NCBI GenBank assembly: GCA_913062745.1
Contig: CAJXXJ010000008.1
Coordinates: 1-18,802, forward strand
Origin: an uncultured Phaeodactylibacter sp.
Lineage (GTDB): Bacteria; Bacteroidota; Bacteroidia; Chitinophagales; Saprospiraceae
DNA: 18,802 bases
Direction of reading: 5' to 3'
The notes under the pieces were generated by a model that saw nothing but the letters and a program-made list of their open reading frames with translations, searched no databases and was not told the origin of the DNA. Shown piece after piece: positions 17,401 through 18,802 of this stretch. Each line of letters begins with the position of its first letter. The first letter of the stretch is position 1. The translations under genes were made by a program, and so were the position numbers.

Positions 17401-18802
17401 CGTGGGTTATTTGAAGACAGCCCCTTAGCTATTCTGTTTTGTGACGCACAAGGAATCATCATAGAGGCGAACGGGCGGGCCGTAAGCCTGCTCAAATACG
17501 GTAGTGCAGACGAACTGATTAAGCTGGATATCGATCGGCTGAGTGATAATGGGTCTTTAGTAGACAGCCTGCTGCGCTCTGAAGTTCCCGACCTGACCAA
17601 AGCGGCACAGCTGGAGCGCCGCCTTGTATGCCGCGATGGGAACCTCATCTGGGCCAATCTGCAGTTTTCTATCCTGTACGATACCAACGGAAGGCCGGAG
17701 CGCATCATTTGCTCTATTGAAGACATTAGTGCCCGCCGGCAGGCACAGGAGGCGCTGATCCGAAGCAAACAATTAAAACAAGCTATTCTGGAAGCCCTGC
17801 CCGACCTCAAGTTCCTGGTCAATCAGGAAGGGGTGTTTCTGCACTATTATGGCTCAGAATCAGGAAGGGAAGATTTAATGATGCTGTCGGAAGAGTTTCT
17901 CGGTAAGAAGATCGATGAGGTGCTCCCGAATTATTTAGCCAAAGCGCTGCATTCCAATATCCAAAAAGCAATAGTGACCGGTGAGGTGCAGGCATTCGAG
18001 TACCCTCTGATGCTGAGCGGGGTACTGCGCCACTACGAAGCCCGTTTAGCCGCTGTGAACGATCAGGAAGCTATAGCTGTTGTCCGGGACATCACGGAGA
18101 TGAAGCAGATGCAGTCAAACCTGCGCAAAAAAGTGGAAGAGCTGGACCGTAACAACGAGATGCTTACCCGCTACATCGACTCGAATACTCAGCTGGAGAA
18201 CTTTGCGCATACGGTATCGCATGACTTGCGGGAGCCGGTGCGCACCATGAACAGTTTTTCTCAGCTGCTGAAGCGCAATTATGCGAACGCCCTGGATGAG
18301 GACGCCCACTCCTATCTGGATTTTATCGGAGAGAGCGCCAAGCATATGAACAAGCTGATCGAAGACTTGCTGGCATTTGCCCGCTTTACCAACAGTGAGC
18401 ATCACGGCTTTGAGGAAGTCGACTTAAACCAGCTGTTCCAAACAGTACAAAACTCCCTGCGTGGCCTTATCAACGACAAAGAAGCGGGCATTATCGTCAA
18501 AACACCGCTACCGACCCTGATGGGTAATCCGACCAAGCTGGGGCAGCTCTTCCAAAACCTGGTTTCCAACGCCATCAAGTTTAGCCGGCAAGAGCAAAAA
18601 CCGGTCGTCGAAATCTCCTGTAAGAAGGAGGAGGACAGGTGGCACTTTGCCATTTCTGACAACGGTATCGGGATCAGCCAGGAAGACCATAACAAGATTT
18701 TCCAGCTGTTCCGGCGGCTACACAGTAAAAAGCACTTCCCGGGATCCGGCATTGGGCTTGCACTTTGCAAACGGGTGGTAGAGCAGCACGGCGGCGCTAT
18801 AC
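14485..18802 (+). CDS. Multi-PAS sensor histidine kinase, 3' end missing
   Basis: The frame runs without a stop to the window edge, at least 1439 residues. I chose the ATG at 14485; ATGs at 14386 and 14518 are also in frame. Residues about 12-165 resemble a GAF domain. Eight PAS domains follow at about 173-299, 303-443, 447-575, 580-702, 706-832, 835-962, 965-1088 and 1090-1211. Most end in a D-I/V-x-x-R/K-K/R linker such as VDIHDRKEME; domains 3-6 look like the PAS_3 type. HisKA has the phospho-acceptor His1246 in TVSHDLREPVR. The HATPase domain has the N box with Asn1362 (QNLVSNAIKFS), G1 DNGIGI at 1392-1397 and G2 GSGIGLAL from 1420. No transmembrane segment is visible, so it is probably a cytosolic sensor. 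Signal and response regulator are unknown; a partner may lie beyond the window. Confidence 0.92.
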   Translation, partial: MRPTARIDSRAMRQEEILEALLEATALLHGAESEQDALHQSFQLVSTLLDVQGIYLYRTSNNPSGKGRIPSACTGLQHIDGKWVELSLQNGSATLPGSVIEKMSEEQFCSLGSDFKAPFARAGIVLYGIRAGTALFLLGFSGALPEAGTLDFLKPFVRSLKGYVKRKDAESKVARQRNYLRMVIDNIPGYVYAKDEEGRFVLANKAVAEAYDVPIQELIGKGDRDFHHNPEEVDRYLQEDREVIQRGCVLSLPNDHVSRPDGSTVLLSTVKMPVPGMNGNGVDVLGISLDVTAWKKAEQRELESRRRYKDFVDHTNEGIYLIELNPPIPTDLPVRDQIEAIYRGGVFAECNQALADMYGAENPEELKGTLIYDLHKNGDFAQNRSVIKTFIEDGYRINNMETLEETPEGQEVCFMNHAIGIIEDGCLTAIWGGQIDITERREMENSLRREQQQLQFVLEGASAATWFWYVPENQVEVSASFGSLFGYSEQEWPHCVEEFNKMVHPEDLECFLAVTQKHLRLKWNKENLEHVMRIRTQEGEYRWILNRGRAVAWDKDGYPIRGSGLYVDIHDRKEMELRLLEKQEHLEVASEGANVVFWDWRMQSGRTAFTSNILACLGYKQQGLEVPYETWENIIHEEDREGFRKLTEEKVFQQGQGFATELRLRHADGHYLWFYDFCRLYKRGGTEYLAGLLVNIDDRKRSELALKESEERLKLAIESNTLGIWDWDIKREIVRNSLPMLQHLGHDNIPEETSYVEWLRLLHPDDRKDLQVSICDQMSESDTFELEYRVRSASGAYIWVYDKGKVTRRDEKGFATYAIGVSIDVSDRKRIELELRQSQERVEMIVGAAKLGMWEWEPQTDTCYYNDYWGEMLGYEPDEIEPSKSSFERLTHPDDVKKVEHILMHELEEPHNEFTTEIRMRSKSGEWRWIHDQGKVIKRDQYGKPTRIVGVHMDISERKQAERALQESESLFRGLFEDSPLAILFCDAQGIIIEANGRAVSLLKYGSADELIKLDIDRLSDNGSLVDSLLRSEVPDLTKAAQLERRLVCRDGNLIWANLQFSILYDTNGRPERIICSIEDISARRQAQEALIRSKQLKQAILEALPDLKFLVNQEGVFLHYYGSESGREDLMMLSEEFLGKKIDEVLPNYLAKALHSNIQKAIVTGEVQAFEYPLMLSGVLRHYEARLAAVNDQEAIAVVRDITEMKQMQSNLRKKVEELDRNNEMLTRYIDSNTQLENFAHTVSHDLREPVRTMNSFSQLLKRNYANALDEDAHSYLDFIGESAKHMNKLIEDLLAFARFTNSEHHGFEEVDLNQLFQTVQNSLRGLINDKEAGIIVKTPLPTLMGNPTKLGQLFQNLVSNAIKFSRQEQKPVVEISCKKEEDRWHFAISDNGIGISQEDHNKIFQLFRRLHSKKHFPGSGIGLALCKRVVEQHGGAI

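Overview
The window looks like chromosomal DNA of a Bacteroidota bacterium, probably from the Saprospiria (Lewinella/Phaeodactylibacter-like); that class-level placement is an inference. The evidence is a CHU/type IX secretion (type B) sorting domain, a TAnnTTTG-type promoter before the ribosomal operon, ribosomal genes without Shine-Dalgarno sequences, the rplM-rpsI-rpsB-tsf gene order with an L13 that begins MDTLSY, a Bacteroidota-type GyrB, and an alanine dehydrogenase with the extended N-terminus. No tRNA, rRNA, CRISPR array, intact insertion sequence or phage gene was seen.

Layout. (1) Positions 1-2360 hold the 3' part of a secreted multi-repeat surface protein with six tandem domains of about 84 residues and a type IX sorting domain. 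(2) Positions 2361-3443 hold a terminator with an unusually long interrupted inverted repeat, then a small secreted SH3-like protein and its terminator. (3) On the minus strand, tsaE and an alanine dehydrogenase gene form a probable two-gene operon, divergent from gyrB. (4) gyrB (plus strand) ends in a strong hairpin terminator. (5) A good promoter and a structured leader of about 125 nt precede rplM-rpsI-rpsB-tsf, which ends in a textbook terminator. (6) pyrH follows as its own unit and ends at a bidirectional terminator shared with a convergent secreted zinc metalloprotease gene. (7) A small TMEM220-like membrane protein gene is divergent from the protease. (8) About 450 bp without a convincing gene follow. 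(9) A very large multi-PAS sensor histidine kinase runs off the right edge.

How the genes work together. The centre is housekeeping: DNA supercoiling (GyrB), ribosome assembly (L13, S9, S2), elongation (EF-Ts), pyrimidine nucleotide supply (PyrH) and tRNA t6A modification (TsaE). The flanks are lineage-specific envelope, secretion and signalling genes. No obviously new multi-gene system is present. The items most worth a second look are the Ald-family enzyme with a Gln at the expected catalytic His position, the structured rplM leader, the structured tsf-pyrH spacer, the eight-PAS kinase, and the gene-free stretch before that kinase.
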